Positions 46,168 through 55,438 of a DNA stretch of 64,000 nt are shown here, one piece after another. The translations under genes were made by a program, and so were the position numbers. The notes under the pieces were generated by a model. That model saw only the letters and a list, made by a program, of their open reading frames with translations, had not been told where the DNA came from and made no database searches. This DNA is from JBJXHN01 sp046233135 (GTDB taxonomy: Bacteria; Pseudomonadota; Alphaproteobacteria; Rhodospirillales; Rhodospirillaceae), in contig JBJXHN010000010.1 of assembly GCA_046233135.1 (NCBI GenBank), positions 74,244-138,243 of the forward strand, in the 5' to 3' direction. Each line of letters starts with the position of its first letter. The first letter of the stretch is position 1.

Positions 46168-47193
46168 TCATTCCCTTTCGGCAAGGGCGTCCTCTGCCCG
46201 GTGGCAGGCGACGTCGCGGCCGGCGACGGGGCGCAGCCGGGGCACCGTGTCGCGGCAGACATCCACGGCCAGCGGGCAGCGGGTGTGGAAGGGGCAGCCC
46301 GGCGGCGGGTTCAGGGGCGAGGGCGGCTCTCCGCTCAACGGCACCCGTGCCCGGCGCTCGGCCGGATTCAGCTTCGGCGTCGCGGCCATCAGCGCCCGGG
46401 TATAGGGGTGAGCGGGGCCGGTGAAGATGACCTCTTTCGGGCCGGTCTCGGCCACCCGCCCCAGGTACATCACCATCAGGTCGTCGGCGATGTGGCGGAC
46501 CACGGACAGGTCGTGGCTGATGAACAGATAGGCCACGCCGAAATCTTCCTGCAGATCCATCAGCAGGTTCAGAACCTGCGCCTGCACCGACACGTCAAGG
46601 GCGCTGACCGGCTCGTCGGCGACCACCACCCGGGGACTTAGCATCAGGGCGCGGGCGATGGCGATACGCTGGCGCTGGCCGCCGGAGAACATGTGGGGAT
46701 AGCGACCGGCGAACTCCGGCCGCAGCCCCACCCGGGCCATCATCGCCAAGGCTCGTTCCCGCCGCTCCGCCCGACCGAGCGCAGTGTTGATGGCCAGGGG
46801 CTCCTCCAGCGTCGTGCGCACGGTCCAGCGGGGGTTCAGCGAGCCGAAGGGGTCCTGGAAGATGATCTGCACGGCCTGGCGGGCGCGGGCCAGGGCCTTC
46901 GGGTCCTCGGTTCGCACCGGCAGGCCGTCCAGGGTCAGGCCGCCGTCGGTTGGGGGCTCGATGAAGGTTACCTGGCGGGCCAGGGTCGATTTGCCGCAGC
47001 CGCTTTCGCCGACCACGGCCAGGGTGCGGCCGGCCTGAAGGCGGAAGGACACGTCGGTCAGGGCACGCACCGCTCCACCCTTGGCGAACAGGCCGCCGGG
47101 CAGGGGGTAGACCTTGGTCAGGCCATCGGCCTCCAGCACCGGCGTGCCCGGAGCGGGAGACGGGGAGGAGGGTGTGGGCGCGATGGGGCTCAT
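46168..47193 (-). CDS. dppF: dipeptide ABC transporter ATP-binding protein DppF
   Basis: 341-residue ATPase energising dipeptide import. Walker A VVGESGCGKSTLAR, signature FSGGQRQRIAIARAL, Walker B VVVADEPVSALDVSVQ. The C-terminal oligopeptide-ABC extension has the cysteine-containing SPLNPPPGCPFHTRCPLAVDVC. Overlaps dppD by four bases (ATGA). Last gene of dppABCDF. Confidence 0.93.
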   Translation of the reverse strand: MSPIAPTPSSPSPAPGTPVLEADGLTKVYPLPGGLFAKGGAVRALTDVSFRLQAGRTLAVVGESGCGKSTLARQVTFIEPPTDGGLTLDGLPVRTEDPKALARARQAVQIIFQDPFGSLNPRWTVRTTLEEPLAINTALGRAERRERALAMMARVGLRPEFAGRYPHMFSGGQRQRIAIARALMLSPRVVVADEPVSALDVSVQAQVLNLLMDLQEDFGVAYLFISHDLSVVRHIADDLMVMYLGRVAETGPKEVIFTGPAHPYTRALMAATPKLNPAERRARVPLSGEPPSPLNPPPGCPFHTRCPLAVDVCRDTVPRLRPVAGRDVACHRAEDALAERE

Positions 47194-48170
47194 GGAGCGG
47201 GCCTCCCGTCCGGACCCAGGGGGAAGAAGCAGCGGACCTGTCCGGCCGGGGTCCCGGTCAGGGCGGGGCGGTCGGTCCGGCAGCGGTCTTGGGCAAAGGC
47301 GCAGCGGGGGTGGAGCAGGCAGCCCCGGGGCCGGTCGTGGGCTCCGGGCACGACTCCGGGGATGGTGTTCAGCCGCCGCCGGCCGGCCGCCCGTTCGGGC
47401 AGGGCGTCCAGCAGGGCGGCGGTATAGGGGTGGTGGGGGTGGTCGAACAGGTCGGGCAGGCGGCCGGTTTCCATCACCTGGCCGGCATACATCACCACCA
47501 CCCGCTTTGCGGCCTCGGCGACCACGGCCAGATCGTGGGTGATCAGCACCATCCCCATGCCCCGCTCGGCCTGAAGGGACACCAGCAGGTCCATGATCTG
47601 CGCCTGGATGGTCACGTCCAGGGCGGTGGTCGGTTCGTCGGCGATCAGCAGCTTGGGATCGCAGGCGATGGCCATGGCGATCATCACCCGCTGGCTCATG
47701 CCGCCCGACAGCTGGTGGGGAAAGGCCCGCAGACGGGATTCCGGGTCGGGAATGCCCACCTGGGCCAGCAGGTCGCGGGCGCGCTGCCGGCGGGTGGCGC
47801 GGGTGCCGCCCCAGTGCACCTTCAGGGCTTCGGTGATCTGAAAGCCCACGGTGAAACAGGGGTTCAGGCTGGTCATGGGCTCCTGAAAGATCATCGCCAT
47901 GTCCCGCCCGGTCAGGCGGCGGCGCTTGCGGCCGGACAGGGTGGCCAGGTCGATGCCGTCGAAGTGCATGCGCCGCGCCGACACCCGGCCGGGGTAGCCC
48001 ACCAGCCCCATGGTGGCCAGCGAACTGACGGACTTGCCCGATCCGCTTTCGCCGACGATGCCCAGCACCTCGCCCCTGTCCACCGACAGGGACAGGTTTT
48101 CCACGGCGCGGAAGGGGGCGTCCCCGGCACCGAATTCCACGGTCAGATCGTCGATTTCCAACAGGGCCAT
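47190..48170 (-). CDS. dppD: dipeptide ABC transporter ATP-binding protein DppD
   Basis: 326-residue ATPase partner of DppF. Walker A IVGESGSGKSVSSLA, Q-loop MIFQEPMTSLNP, signature LSGGMSQRVMIAMAI, Walker B LIADEPTTALDVTIQ, and the Dpp/Opp C-terminal CLLHPRCAFAQDRC. The ATG at 48170 shares a base with the dppC stop (TGATG). Confidence 0.94.
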   Translation of the reverse strand: MALLEIDDLTVEFGAGDAPFRAVENLSLSVDRGEVLGIVGESGSGKSVSSLATMGLVGYPGRVSARRMHFDGIDLATLSGRKRRRLTGRDMAMIFQEPMTSLNPCFTVGFQITEALKVHWGGTRATRRQRARDLLAQVGIPDPESRLRAFPHQLSGGMSQRVMIAMAIACDPKLLIADEPTTALDVTIQAQIMDLLVSLQAERGMGMVLITHDLAVVAEAAKRVVVMYAGQVMETGRLPDLFDHPHHPYTAALLDALPERAAGRRRLNTIPGVVPGAHDRPRGCLLHPRCAFAQDRCRTDRPALTGTPAGQVRCFFPLGPDGRPAP

Positions 48171-49159
48171 CAGCGTTTCATCCGCGGGTCCAGGGCGTCG
48201 CGCAGACCGTCGCCCATCAGGTTGAAGGCCAGCACCGTCATCAGGATGGCGAGCCCGGGAAAGGTGACGATCCACCAGTGGCTGAGCACGAATTCCCGCG
48301 CTTCGGCCAGCATGGTGCCCCATTCGGGCGTGGGGGGCTGGGCACCCAGGCCCAGGAAGCCCAGGGCGGCGGCATCCAGGATCGCCGTGGAAAAGCCCAG
48401 AGTGGCCTGAACGATCAGCGGCGTCAGGCAGTTGGGCAGGATGGTGCGGGTCATCAGCCGCCAGCGCGACGCCCCGGCCACCCGCGAGGCGATCACGTAG
48501 TCCTTGGTCATCTCGGTCATCACCGAAGCCCGCATCAGCCGGGTGTAATGGGGCAGGATGACCACGGCGATGGCATAGATGGCGTTTTCCAGCCCGGGGC
48601 CGAGGATGGCGACGATGGCGATGGCCAGCAGCAGGCTGGGCACGGACAGGATGACATCCATCAGCCGCATGATGACCACGTCCACCCAACCCCGGAAGAA
48701 GCCGGCGGTCAGCCCCAGGGCCACCCCGGCGGCCAGGGACAGGGTCACCACCACCGCGCCCACCAGCAGCGACAGCCGGGCGCCGTGCAGGATGCGCGAC
48801 AGGATGTCCCGCCCCAGGGCATCGGTGCCCAGCAGATAGGCCAGCTGTCCCGTCTCGGTCCAGGCCGGCGGCAGCTTGGCGACGGGGATGTTCTGTTCGA
48901 TGGGCGAATGGGGGGCGATCCACGGGGCGAACAGGGCCACCAGGATGATCAGCAGGGTAAAGGCCAGCCCGGCCACCGCCCCGGGATTTTCCGAGAAGTA
49001 GCGCCAGAACTCGGCCAGCGGGTGGGGCGGCCTGATCGCCGCCGCCACTTCGGCGGCCAGGGCCTCCCGCGCTTCGCGTCCGGGATCGGCGTCGGGAGCG
49101 GCAGCCGCGGCGGCGGAGACAGGGGCGGCGGAGGCGGGGGATGAAGGGTGATCGGTCAT
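48170..49159 (-). CDS. dppC: dipeptide ABC transporter permease DppC
   Basis: 329-residue inner-membrane permease, with an extra ~35-residue alanine-rich cytoplasmic N-terminus compared with E. coli DppC. The N-terminal OppC region (LIILVALFAPWIAPHSP) and FLLGTDALGRDILSRILHGARLSLLVG-like YLLGTDALGRDILSRI are clear. The EAA loop reads VAGASRWRLMTRTILPNCL. Six transmembrane helices are expected. Confidence 0.93.
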   Translation of the reverse strand: MTDHPSSPASAAPVSAAAAAAPDADPGREAREALAAEVAAAIRPPHPLAEFWRYFSENPGAVAGLAFTLLIILVALFAPWIAPHSPIEQNIPVAKLPPAWTETGQLAYLLGTDALGRDILSRILHGARLSLLVGAVVVTLSLAAGVALGLTAGFFRGWVDVVIMRLMDVILSVPSLLLAIAIVAILGPGLENAIYAIAVVILPHYTRLMRASVMTEMTKDYVIASRVAGASRWRLMTRTILPNCLTPLIVQATLGFSTAILDAAALGFLGLGAQPPTPEWGTMLAEAREFVLSHWWIVTFPGLAILMTVLAFNLMGDGLRDALDPRMKR

Positions 49160-49181
49160 GGGATCTGTGTCCTCCCGCCGC

Positions 49182-50192
49182 TCAGCGCGTATGGCGGATG
49201 CGCGGGTTGACGACCCCGTACATCACGTCCACCAGCAGGTTGACCAGGATGACCACGGTGGCGATCAGCAGGATGCCCCCCTGGACGGCCGGATAGTCGC
49301 GGCGGCTGATGCTGTCCACCAGCCACTTGCCGACGCCGGGCCAGGCGAAAATGGTCTCTGTCAGGATGGCGCCGACCAGCAGCACGCCGGTTTGCAGGCC
49401 GATCACGGTGATCACCGGGATCAGGGCGTTGCGCAGGGCATGCACCATGACCACGCGGCGGGGCGTCAGGCCCTTGGCGCGGGCGGTGCGCACATAGTCC
49501 TCGCGCAGCACCTCCAGCATCGCCGAGCGGGTCATGCGGGCGATCACCGCCAGCGGGATGGTGCCGACGACGATGGACGGCAGGATCAGGTGGTGCACGG
49601 CATCCAGAAAGGCGCCGGGTTCGTCGCTGAGCAGGCTGTCGATCAGCATGAAACCGGTGACCGTGTCCAGCCACAGGATGGGATCGATGCGTCCCGACAC
49701 CGGGGTCCAGCCCAGGGTGCCGGAAAACAGCATGATCATCAGCAGGCCCCACCAGAAGATGGGCATGGAATAGCCGGTCAGGCTGGCCACCATCACCCCG
49801 TGGTCCAGGGGCGTGCCGCGCTTCACCGCCGCGATCATCCCGGCGGGGATGCCCAGCACGATGGCGAAGGTCATGGCGCAGACGCTCAGCTCGATGGTTG
49901 CCGGGAACAGGGTGGCGAATTCCTGCACCACCGGACGGCGGGTGACGATGGACTGTCCCAGGTCCCCCTGAAGGGCCTGACCCACATAGCTCACGTACTG
50001 CTGCCACAAGGGCTTGTCGAGGCCCAGGTCCGCCATCAGCTGGGCGTAGCGTTCGGGCGAGACACCCCGTTCGCCGGCCAGCATCAGCACCGGGTCGCCG
50101 GGAATCAGATGCACCAGCGCGAAGGTCAGCAGGGTCACCCCGACAAAGGCGGGGATCACCAGCAGCACGCGCCGGAGAAGGAACAGAAGCAT
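49182..50192 (-). CDS. dppB: dipeptide ABC transporter permease DppB
   Basis: 336-residue permease, nearly the length of E. coli DppB. Starts MLLFLLRRVLLVIPAFVGVTLLTF and has LIPGDPVLMLAGERG. The EAA loop is ARAKGLTPRRVVMVHALRNALIPV. The ending VNLLVDVMYGVVNPRIRH is typical. It follows dppA after a 95-bp gap that contains a terminator-like hairpin. Confidence 0.95.
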   Translation of the reverse strand: MLLFLLRRVLLVIPAFVGVTLLTFALVHLIPGDPVLMLAGERGVSPERYAQLMADLGLDKPLWQQYVSYVGQALQGDLGQSIVTRRPVVQEFATLFPATIELSVCAMTFAIVLGIPAGMIAAVKRGTPLDHGVMVASLTGYSMPIFWWGLLMIMLFSGTLGWTPVSGRIDPILWLDTVTGFMLIDSLLSDEPGAFLDAVHHLILPSIVVGTIPLAVIARMTRSAMLEVLREDYVRTARAKGLTPRRVVMVHALRNALIPVITVIGLQTGVLLVGAILTETIFAWPGVGKWLVDSISRRDYPAVQGGILLIATVVILVNLLVDVMYGVVNPRIRHTR

Positions 50193-50227
50193 GAAACTGC
50201 GCTCCGCTTGCCGGGGGCAGGCAACGG

Positions 50228-50264
50228 AAAAAGGGAAGGAGGGCGGCCGGGCCGCACCCCTTCC
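50228..50264 (-). terminator. terminator/attenuator hairpin between dppA and dppB
   Basis: Minus strand: GGAAGG, a 3-base bulge side, GCGGCC, single-base loop region, GGCCGC, CCTTCC, then CTTTTT (T-run 50232-50228). It lies 24 bases after dppA. Such a structure typically lets the binding protein be made in excess of the membrane components. Confidence 0.7.
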
Positions 50265-50287
50265 TGTCGTTCAGCCCGAGATGCTGC

Positions 50288-51904
50288 CTATTCCTTCAGG
50301 TCAACGCCGTAGAACAGATCGCCGCCGAAGGGATCGATCTTCCAGTTCACCACCTCGTTGCGCACCGGCTGGAAGACGACGGAGTGGGCGATGGTGACCC
50401 AGGGGGCCTGCTCCTTGAAGATCACCTGGGCTTCCTTGTACAGCGCCGCCCGCTCGGCCTGGGAGCTGACCACCTTGGCCTTCATGATCAGGTCATCGAA
50501 GGGCTTGTAGCACCAGCGGGCGCGGTTGGCGCTGCCGACGGCATCGCAGCCCAGAAGCACGGCCAGGAAGTTGTCCGGGTCGCCGTTGTCGCCGGTCCAG
50601 CCCAGCATGAAGGTCTGCTGTTCCCCATCCTTCGTCCGCTTCAGGTATTCGCCCCATTCGTAGCTGACGATGTCCGCCTTCACGCCCACCTTAGCCCAAT
50701 CGGCCTGAATGATCTCGGCCATGCGCCGGGCGTTGGGGTTATAGGGGCGCTGCACCGGCATGGCCCAGATGTCGGTGGTGAAGCCGTCCGGATAGCCCGC
50801 CTCGGCGAGCAGGGCCTTGGCCTTTTCCGGATCGTAGGGGTAGTCCTGAACATCGTCGTTATAGGACCAGATGGTGGGCGGAATGGGATTCTTGGCCGGC
50901 GAGCCCGCCCCCTGGTACACGGCGTCGATGATCGCCTTCTTGTCGATGGCGTAGTTCAGCGCCTGGCGCACCTTGACGTCGGAGAAGGGTTCCTTTTCCG
51001 TATTGAAGCCGAGATAGCCGACATTCAGCCCTTCCTGCTGCATCAGGGTGATGGTGTCCTGGGTGCGCATGTCTTCCAGGTCGGCGGGGTTGGGATAGGG
51101 CATGACGTGGCATTCGCCGGCCTTCAGCTTGGCATAGCGCACGCTGGCATCGGGGGTGATGACGAAGACCAGACGGTCGATGGGTGCCTTGCCCCTCCAG
51201 TAGTCCGGGTTGGCCTCGTAGCGGATGGTGGCGTCCTTCTGGTAGCCCCGGAACATGAAGGGACCGGTGGCGACGGGCTCCTGGTCCACCACGTCCGGCG
51301 TGCCGGCCTTCATCATCGCGTCCGCGTATTCGGCCGAGAAGATGGACGCGAAATCCATGGCAAGGTTGGCGATGAAGGGTGCTTCCGGGCGGGTCAGGTG
51401 AAAACGGACCGTATAGTCGTCCACCTTTTCGACGCTCTTCAACAGGTCTGGCATCGACATGCTGTTGAAGTACTCATACGTGCCGCCGGAGACCTTGTGG
51501 TAGGGGTGGTCCTCTTTCCACTGGCGTTCGAACGACCATAGAACGTCGTCGGCGTTGAAGTCGCGGGTCGGGGTGAATTTGTCGCTGCTGTGAAATGTCA
51601 CACCCTTGCGCAGATGAAAGGTATAGACAGTGCCGTCGTCGGAGACGTCCCAGCTTTCGGCCAGGCCCGGTTCGATTTCCGTGGTGCCGCGCTTGAACAT
51701 GACCAGCTTGTCGAAGACGTTGCGGCTGGTGGCGTCAAAAGTGGTGTTGGACGTGTAGAAGGTGGGATTGAACCCTTCCGGGCTGCCTTCGGAACAGAAG
51801 ACGAGTGTCTTGGCCTGGGCGCCCGCCACCGGCAGGGCGACCGTCGCCGCCGCCAGGGCGATCGCCGTCATGGTTTTCCGCAGGCCGAAAAGTGTTCCGC
51901 GCAT
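50288..51904 (-). CDS. dppA: periplasmic dipeptide-binding protein DppA
   Basis: 538-residue SBP family 5 protein delivering dipeptides to DppBCDF. Signal peptide with cleavage near GAQA-KTLVFCSEG. It parallels E. coli DppA closely: CSEGSPEGFNP, ADDVLWSFERQW, YHKVSGGTYEYF, LTRPEAPFIANLAMDFASI, ITPDASVRYAKLKAGEC and MPVQRPYNPNARRMAE. The ATG at 51904 has GGAGG at seven bases; the TTG before it is not needed. First gene of the operon; 268 bp precede it before the divergent DUF4169 gene. Confidence 0.96.
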   Translation of the reverse strand: MRGTLFGLRKTMTAIALAAATVALPVAGAQAKTLVFCSEGSPEGFNPTFYTSNTTFDATSRNVFDKLVMFKRGTTEIEPGLAESWDVSDDGTVYTFHLRKGVTFHSSDKFTPTRDFNADDVLWSFERQWKEDHPYHKVSGGTYEYFNSMSMPDLLKSVEKVDDYTVRFHLTRPEAPFIANLAMDFASIFSAEYADAMMKAGTPDVVDQEPVATGPFMFRGYQKDATIRYEANPDYWRGKAPIDRLVFVITPDASVRYAKLKAGECHVMPYPNPADLEDMRTQDTITLMQQEGLNVGYLGFNTEKEPFSDVKVRQALNYAIDKKAIIDAVYQGAGSPAKNPIPPTIWSYNDDVQDYPYDPEKAKALLAEAGYPDGFTTDIWAMPVQRPYNPNARRMAEIIQADWAKVGVKADIVSYEWGEYLKRTKDGEQQTFMLGWTGDNGDPDNFLAVLLGCDAVGSANRARWCYKPFDDLIMKAKVVSSQAERAALYKEAQVIFKEQAPWVTIAHSVVFQPVRNEVVNWKIDPFGGDLFYGVDLKE

Positions 51905-52035
51905 CAAGAAGCCTCCAATTTGGCCACCGGAGGAGGGGACGTCCGCTTGGGGAAGGACGTCTGGGGGACGGCGGCCGTTTGTGCCATAGTCATGCGAGCT
52001 TTTGCCGCTGTTGCGCGCGGCTTATGGTTCCGCTT

Positions 52036-52053
52036 CGTCAACAACGATTGACG
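52036..52053. other. palindrome in the dppA / DUF4169 divergent gap
   Basis: CGTCAA-CAACGA-TTGACG, 6-bp arms. Located 132 bases upstream of dppA and 123 bases from the DUF4169 gene. Candidate operator; alternatively the TTGACG arm is a -35 box for the plus strand. No firm promoter call. Confidence 0.35.
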
Positions 52054-52175
52054 GCAAATATGAACACTTGTGACCATTTCAAGGCATTGCCCAGAGCACA
52101 AAAAGCTTTCGCGCCAAAGACGGCCATTCCCGCTCGATTCCGGGAAAGGGCGGGGAAGAGCAAGGAGACGCTGCC

Positions 52176-52379
52176 ATGGCTGACATCATCAATCTGCGCC
52201 AAGCCCGCAAGGAGCGGGACCGGGCCGACCGCGCCCGCCAGGCCGAAGAAAACAGGGCCAAATTCGGCCGCACCAAGGCGGAACGCCGCCGGGACCTCGC
52301 GGAGATCGAAAGCCTGCGCAAGACCGTGGACGGGGCGAAGCGGGAGGATGCGGATCAGGGGGACAAAGACGGCGCTTAG
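52176..52379 (+). CDS. DUF4169 family small protein
   Basis: 67 residues, highly charged and helical: MADIINLRQARKERDRADR and AEENRAKFGRTKAERRRD match DUF4169, a short alphaproteobacterial family of unknown function. A GGGCGGGGAAGAGCAAGGAG stretch upstream provides the ribosome site. Stands alone, divergent from dppA and convergent with the acx operon. Confidence 0.85.
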   Translation: MADIINLRQARKERDRADRARQAEENRAKFGRTKAERRRDLAEIESLRKTVDGAKREDADQGDKDGA

Positions 52380-52388
52380 GCCGCCCGG

Positions 52389-52424
52389 AAAAAAGCCGCC
52401 GGGGCGTGCGGTGACCCCGGCGGC
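52389..52424 (-). terminator. rho-independent terminator of the acxABC operon
   Basis: Perfect 10-bp stem GCCGCCGGGG / CCCCGGCGGC with a 10-base loop. On the minus strand it is followed by six T (52394-52389). It lies ~88 bases beyond the acxC stop and directly against the convergent DUF4169 gene. Confidence 0.9.
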
Positions 52425-52511
52425 AAGGAAGGGAAGGCGGCGGAGGGAGATCGGGGAGGTCTCCTGTTGTCGGAAGAACACCCTCGCAGCGGCCTTCCCG
52501 GGCGCTCTTGG

Positions 52512-53012
52512 TCAGGCCTGTTCGGGCACGGGCAGGTGTACCCAGTCCCGGTAGAAGGTTTCGATATCCGGTTCGAAGTCGTGCATCACCGGATACCAGG
52601 GGGTGGGGGCTTCCACGTCATGCATGATACCGCAGGTGGGGCAGTAGAATTCCCGATAGACCTGCCACTTCGGATCGGGGGCCATGAGGGTCGGATAGAC
52701 CTCCGACAGCGTCTCTTCGGTGTCGCGGACATGAATCACCGCGTTCAGCTTCCAGTTTTCCTTATACGACCCGAAGTCATGGCCGCAGTCGCACATGGTG
52801 ACCCAGGCCTTGTCCGGCCGCTGAACCACGTACAGATGCGGCCCCAGGGGCAGGATGATGCGGGAGTCGAAGGAAACCTTTTCCTGCAAGACCTCGATGT
52901 ACATTTCGAAGCGCTCGGCGTCCTTGGGCATGGACAGCATGCGGTGGACGGTTTCCCAGTTGGCGCGGCCTTCGACCAGTTCCGCGACCTGTTTCTTGGT
53001 GTATTTCGACAT
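52512..53012 (-). CDS. acxC: acetone carboxylase gamma subunit
   Basis: 166-residue small subunit of the alpha2beta2gamma2 acetone carboxylase, matching the ~168 residues of known AcxC. Contains cysteine pairs for zinc (VTMCDCGHDFGSYKENWK and FYCPTCGIMHDVEAPTP) and begins SKYTKKQVAELVEG. The ATG at 53012 has GGGAAACGG upstream. Last gene of acxABC. Confidence 0.93.
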   Translation of the reverse strand: MSKYTKKQVAELVEGRANWETVHRMLSMPKDAERFEMYIEVLQEKVSFDSRIILPLGPHLYVVQRPDKAWVTMCDCGHDFGSYKENWKLNAVIHVRDTEETLSEVYPTLMAPDPKWQVYREFYCPTCGIMHDVEAPTPWYPVMHDFEPDIETFYRDWVHLPVPEQA

Positions 53013-53103
53013 TGGTCCGTTTCCCAATTCTCTGGTTCTCGATGGCGTCCGGGGCGGGGCCGGAGGACCGCGCGGGGAGGATCCGCCGCGCGGTCCCCGG
53101 GGC

Positions 53104-55422
53104 TTATTCCTCCACCAGCACGACGGTGTGGACGTCGGGCAGTTCGGACAGGTCGCTGCGGTATTTGGAACCGAAGGTGGGCACCCCCAGGTCCTCTTCC
53201 ACCAGGGTCCAGTCGTCCGGCAGGTCCCAGAAGGCCCGGAAGGAGGCGAGGAACTTCTCGCTGAGGCCGAAGGAACTGGCGAACATGTGCTGAACCGGCG
53301 TGGCCGCGTCCTTGGCGAGGATGCGGGCGCGTTCCTCCTTCATCCACTCCCGGGTCGGCTTGGCGCGGGCCAGCCGTTCCTTGCGGATCTCGGTCCGGCG
53401 CTTGGCGGTGGCCTTTTCATCGACCACATAGCGGTTGTTCGGGCCTTGGGAAAGCACAGCGCCATAGACCTTCTCGGCGTATTCGGGCAGCAGCAGCCGT
53501 TCGTTCAGGTCCTTTTCCACCGCCGCCGGTTCCCGGTCCAGGGGATCGCCGAAGCCGGGTCCGCCGCGCAGGTAGTTCAGGTAGAGGTCGTGGTTTTCGA
53601 ACACCGCCTCGGTGGTCATGGCCTGATGGTCGCGCTTGACCACCGCGCCGTCGGCCAGGTGCTTTTCGTATTCCCGGGCGTCGGGATTGCGGTCGGCCCC
53701 CAGCGGCAGGCTTTCCCCCTTGGCGATGCGCTCCTTCAGGCCGGTCTTGTGGGCTTCGAAGCGGTAGCCGGTGGCCGAGGGATAACCGCCCATGAGACCC
53801 CAGTCGGAGTTCATGTAGCCGTTGCCCATGAAGTACATGGTCCAGTCTTCGGCCTTCCAGACCATGCGCAGGGTTTCGAAGCCGCAGCCGCCCCGGAATT
53901 TGCCGTAGCCGCCGGAGTTGGTCTTGATGTTGCGGCCCAGGTAGAGCAGGGGCTCGGCCAGTTCCCAGATCTCCATGTCGCCCATGTCGCCTTCGGGGTT
54001 CCAGATGGCGGCGGCGTTGTTCAGCCCGTCCTTCACCGCGCAGGCCCCGGTTCCGCAGGCGGCGGCTTCGAAGCTGTTGACGGCGTGGATTTCCGAATCC
54101 TGGTTGATCCCGCCCCCCTGAAGCCAGTTGGAGGTATTGGCGTTGCCGGCGTTGACCTCTTCCAGATAGCCGCGCGCGAAGTAGGACGAGGACAGCGCCC
54201 GCCACATGGCGCTCCAGCCCGACACCAGGAAGTGCCAGGCATAGGCATGGCCGGTGCGGCGGTCATCCGGGTTCATCCAGGTGCCCTTGGGCAGGCGGAA
54301 CTGGGTGCCGTAATAGGCCCCGTCGTTGATGCGTTCCGTCGGAACCAGGGTCTGGGTCATCATCACCCAGATGCCCGAGGTGAAAGCCACCTGGTTGGCG
54401 TTATAGGTATGCCAGCCCCAGCGGCTCGCCCCTTCGAAGTCCAGGCGCCAGGTGGCATCGGGCCGGATCTCGATTTCCACCGGCGAGTGCATGATGGAAT
54501 CGACCTTGGCGAATTCCGACGGACAGCCGACGTCTTCGTGGGCATAGGGCACGTCGACGAAGGCCACCCGGCGGTACTTGCCCGGCACGGTCATCGCCTT
54601 GACCCGGCTGCTCAGGCCGCGCCGGCCTTCCTCGATGACCTCGTAGGCGAATTTCTCCCAGCTATCCAGGCCGTCTTCGCGGATCACCTCTTCCACCAGG
54701 TCGCGGATCATGTGGCAGCCGGCGATGCGGGTGCGTTCGTCCAGGATCCAGTACTTGGTGGTGCGCACCGCGCGCTGGCTTTCATGCAGCCAGTCGCGGA
54801 ACGGCTGGTCGTTGGCGCCGGTCTTGCGGCAGGTGATCTGCAAGCCGTCGCCGAAGCGCTGGATCTGTCCGGTGGACATGGAGCCCGGGCCGACCGAGCC
54901 GGTATCGATCACGTGGGTCACCCCGCCGACCCAGCCCACCAGCTTGTCGTCGGCGAAGATGGGCACGATGGTGGCGATGTCGCAGGGGTGGACGTTGCCG
55001 ATGGCGCAGTCGTTGTTGGTGAACATGTCGCCGGGATTGATCCCGGGATTGCCCTCCCAATCGTTCTCGATCATGTACTTGATCGCCGCCCCCATGGTGC
55101 CGACGTGGATGATGATCCCCGTGGAGGTCAGCACGCAGTCGCCGGCGGCGTTGTACAGGGTGAAGCACAGTTCCCCTTCCTGCTCGACGATCGGCGAAGC
55201 GGCGATCTTCTTGGCCGTTTCCCGGGCGTGCACCAGGCCGCCGCGCAGCTTGGAGAACATCTTCTCATAGGCGATGGGGTCGTTTTCCTTGAAGGCCAGA
55301 GCCTTCAGGCCGTTGTAGTAGCCGGTCTTGGCGGTGCGGGCGAGCACCTTGTCCCGGTTCTGCTTCAGGGTCTTGCCGCCGCCGGCCAGGCCCCGGGGCG
55401 TGGTTTTCGAAATGGCGTTCAT
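53104..55422 (-). CDS. acxB: acetone carboxylase alpha subunit (hydantoinase B-type)
   Basis: 772-residue large subunit related to hydantoinase/oxoprolinase B, which holds the manganese site and carboxylates the activated acetone enolate. Diagnostic pattern: GIIIHVGTMGAAIKYMIENDW, NPGDMFTNNDCAIGNVHPCDIATIVPIF, GGVTHVIDTGSVGPGSMSTG, and NSGGYGKFRGGCGFETLRM. The ATG at 55422 is used. It follows acxA after 16 bases. Length and order fit AcxB of Xanthobacter and Rhodobacter. Confidence 0.95.
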   Translation of the reverse strand: MNAISKTTPRGLAGGGKTLKQNRDKVLARTAKTGYYNGLKALAFKENDPIAYEKMFSKLRGGLVHARETAKKIAASPIVEQEGELCFTLYNAAGDCVLTSTGIIIHVGTMGAAIKYMIENDWEGNPGINPGDMFTNNDCAIGNVHPCDIATIVPIFADDKLVGWVGGVTHVIDTGSVGPGSMSTGQIQRFGDGLQITCRKTGANDQPFRDWLHESQRAVRTTKYWILDERTRIAGCHMIRDLVEEVIREDGLDSWEKFAYEVIEEGRRGLSSRVKAMTVPGKYRRVAFVDVPYAHEDVGCPSEFAKVDSIMHSPVEIEIRPDATWRLDFEGASRWGWHTYNANQVAFTSGIWVMMTQTLVPTERINDGAYYGTQFRLPKGTWMNPDDRRTGHAYAWHFLVSGWSAMWRALSSSYFARGYLEEVNAGNANTSNWLQGGGINQDSEIHAVNSFEAAACGTGACAVKDGLNNAAAIWNPEGDMGDMEIWELAEPLLYLGRNIKTNSGGYGKFRGGCGFETLRMVWKAEDWTMYFMGNGYMNSDWGLMGGYPSATGYRFEAHKTGLKERIAKGESLPLGADRNPDAREYEKHLADGAVVKRDHQAMTTEAVFENHDLYLNYLRGGPGFGDPLDREPAAVEKDLNERLLLPEYAEKVYGAVLSQGPNNRYVVDEKATAKRRTEIRKERLARAKPTREWMKEERARILAKDAATPVQHMFASSFGLSEKFLASFRAFWDLPDDWTLVEEDLGVPTFGSKYRSDLSELPDVHTVVLVEE

Positions 55423-55438
55423 GGGTCGGGTGCTCCCT

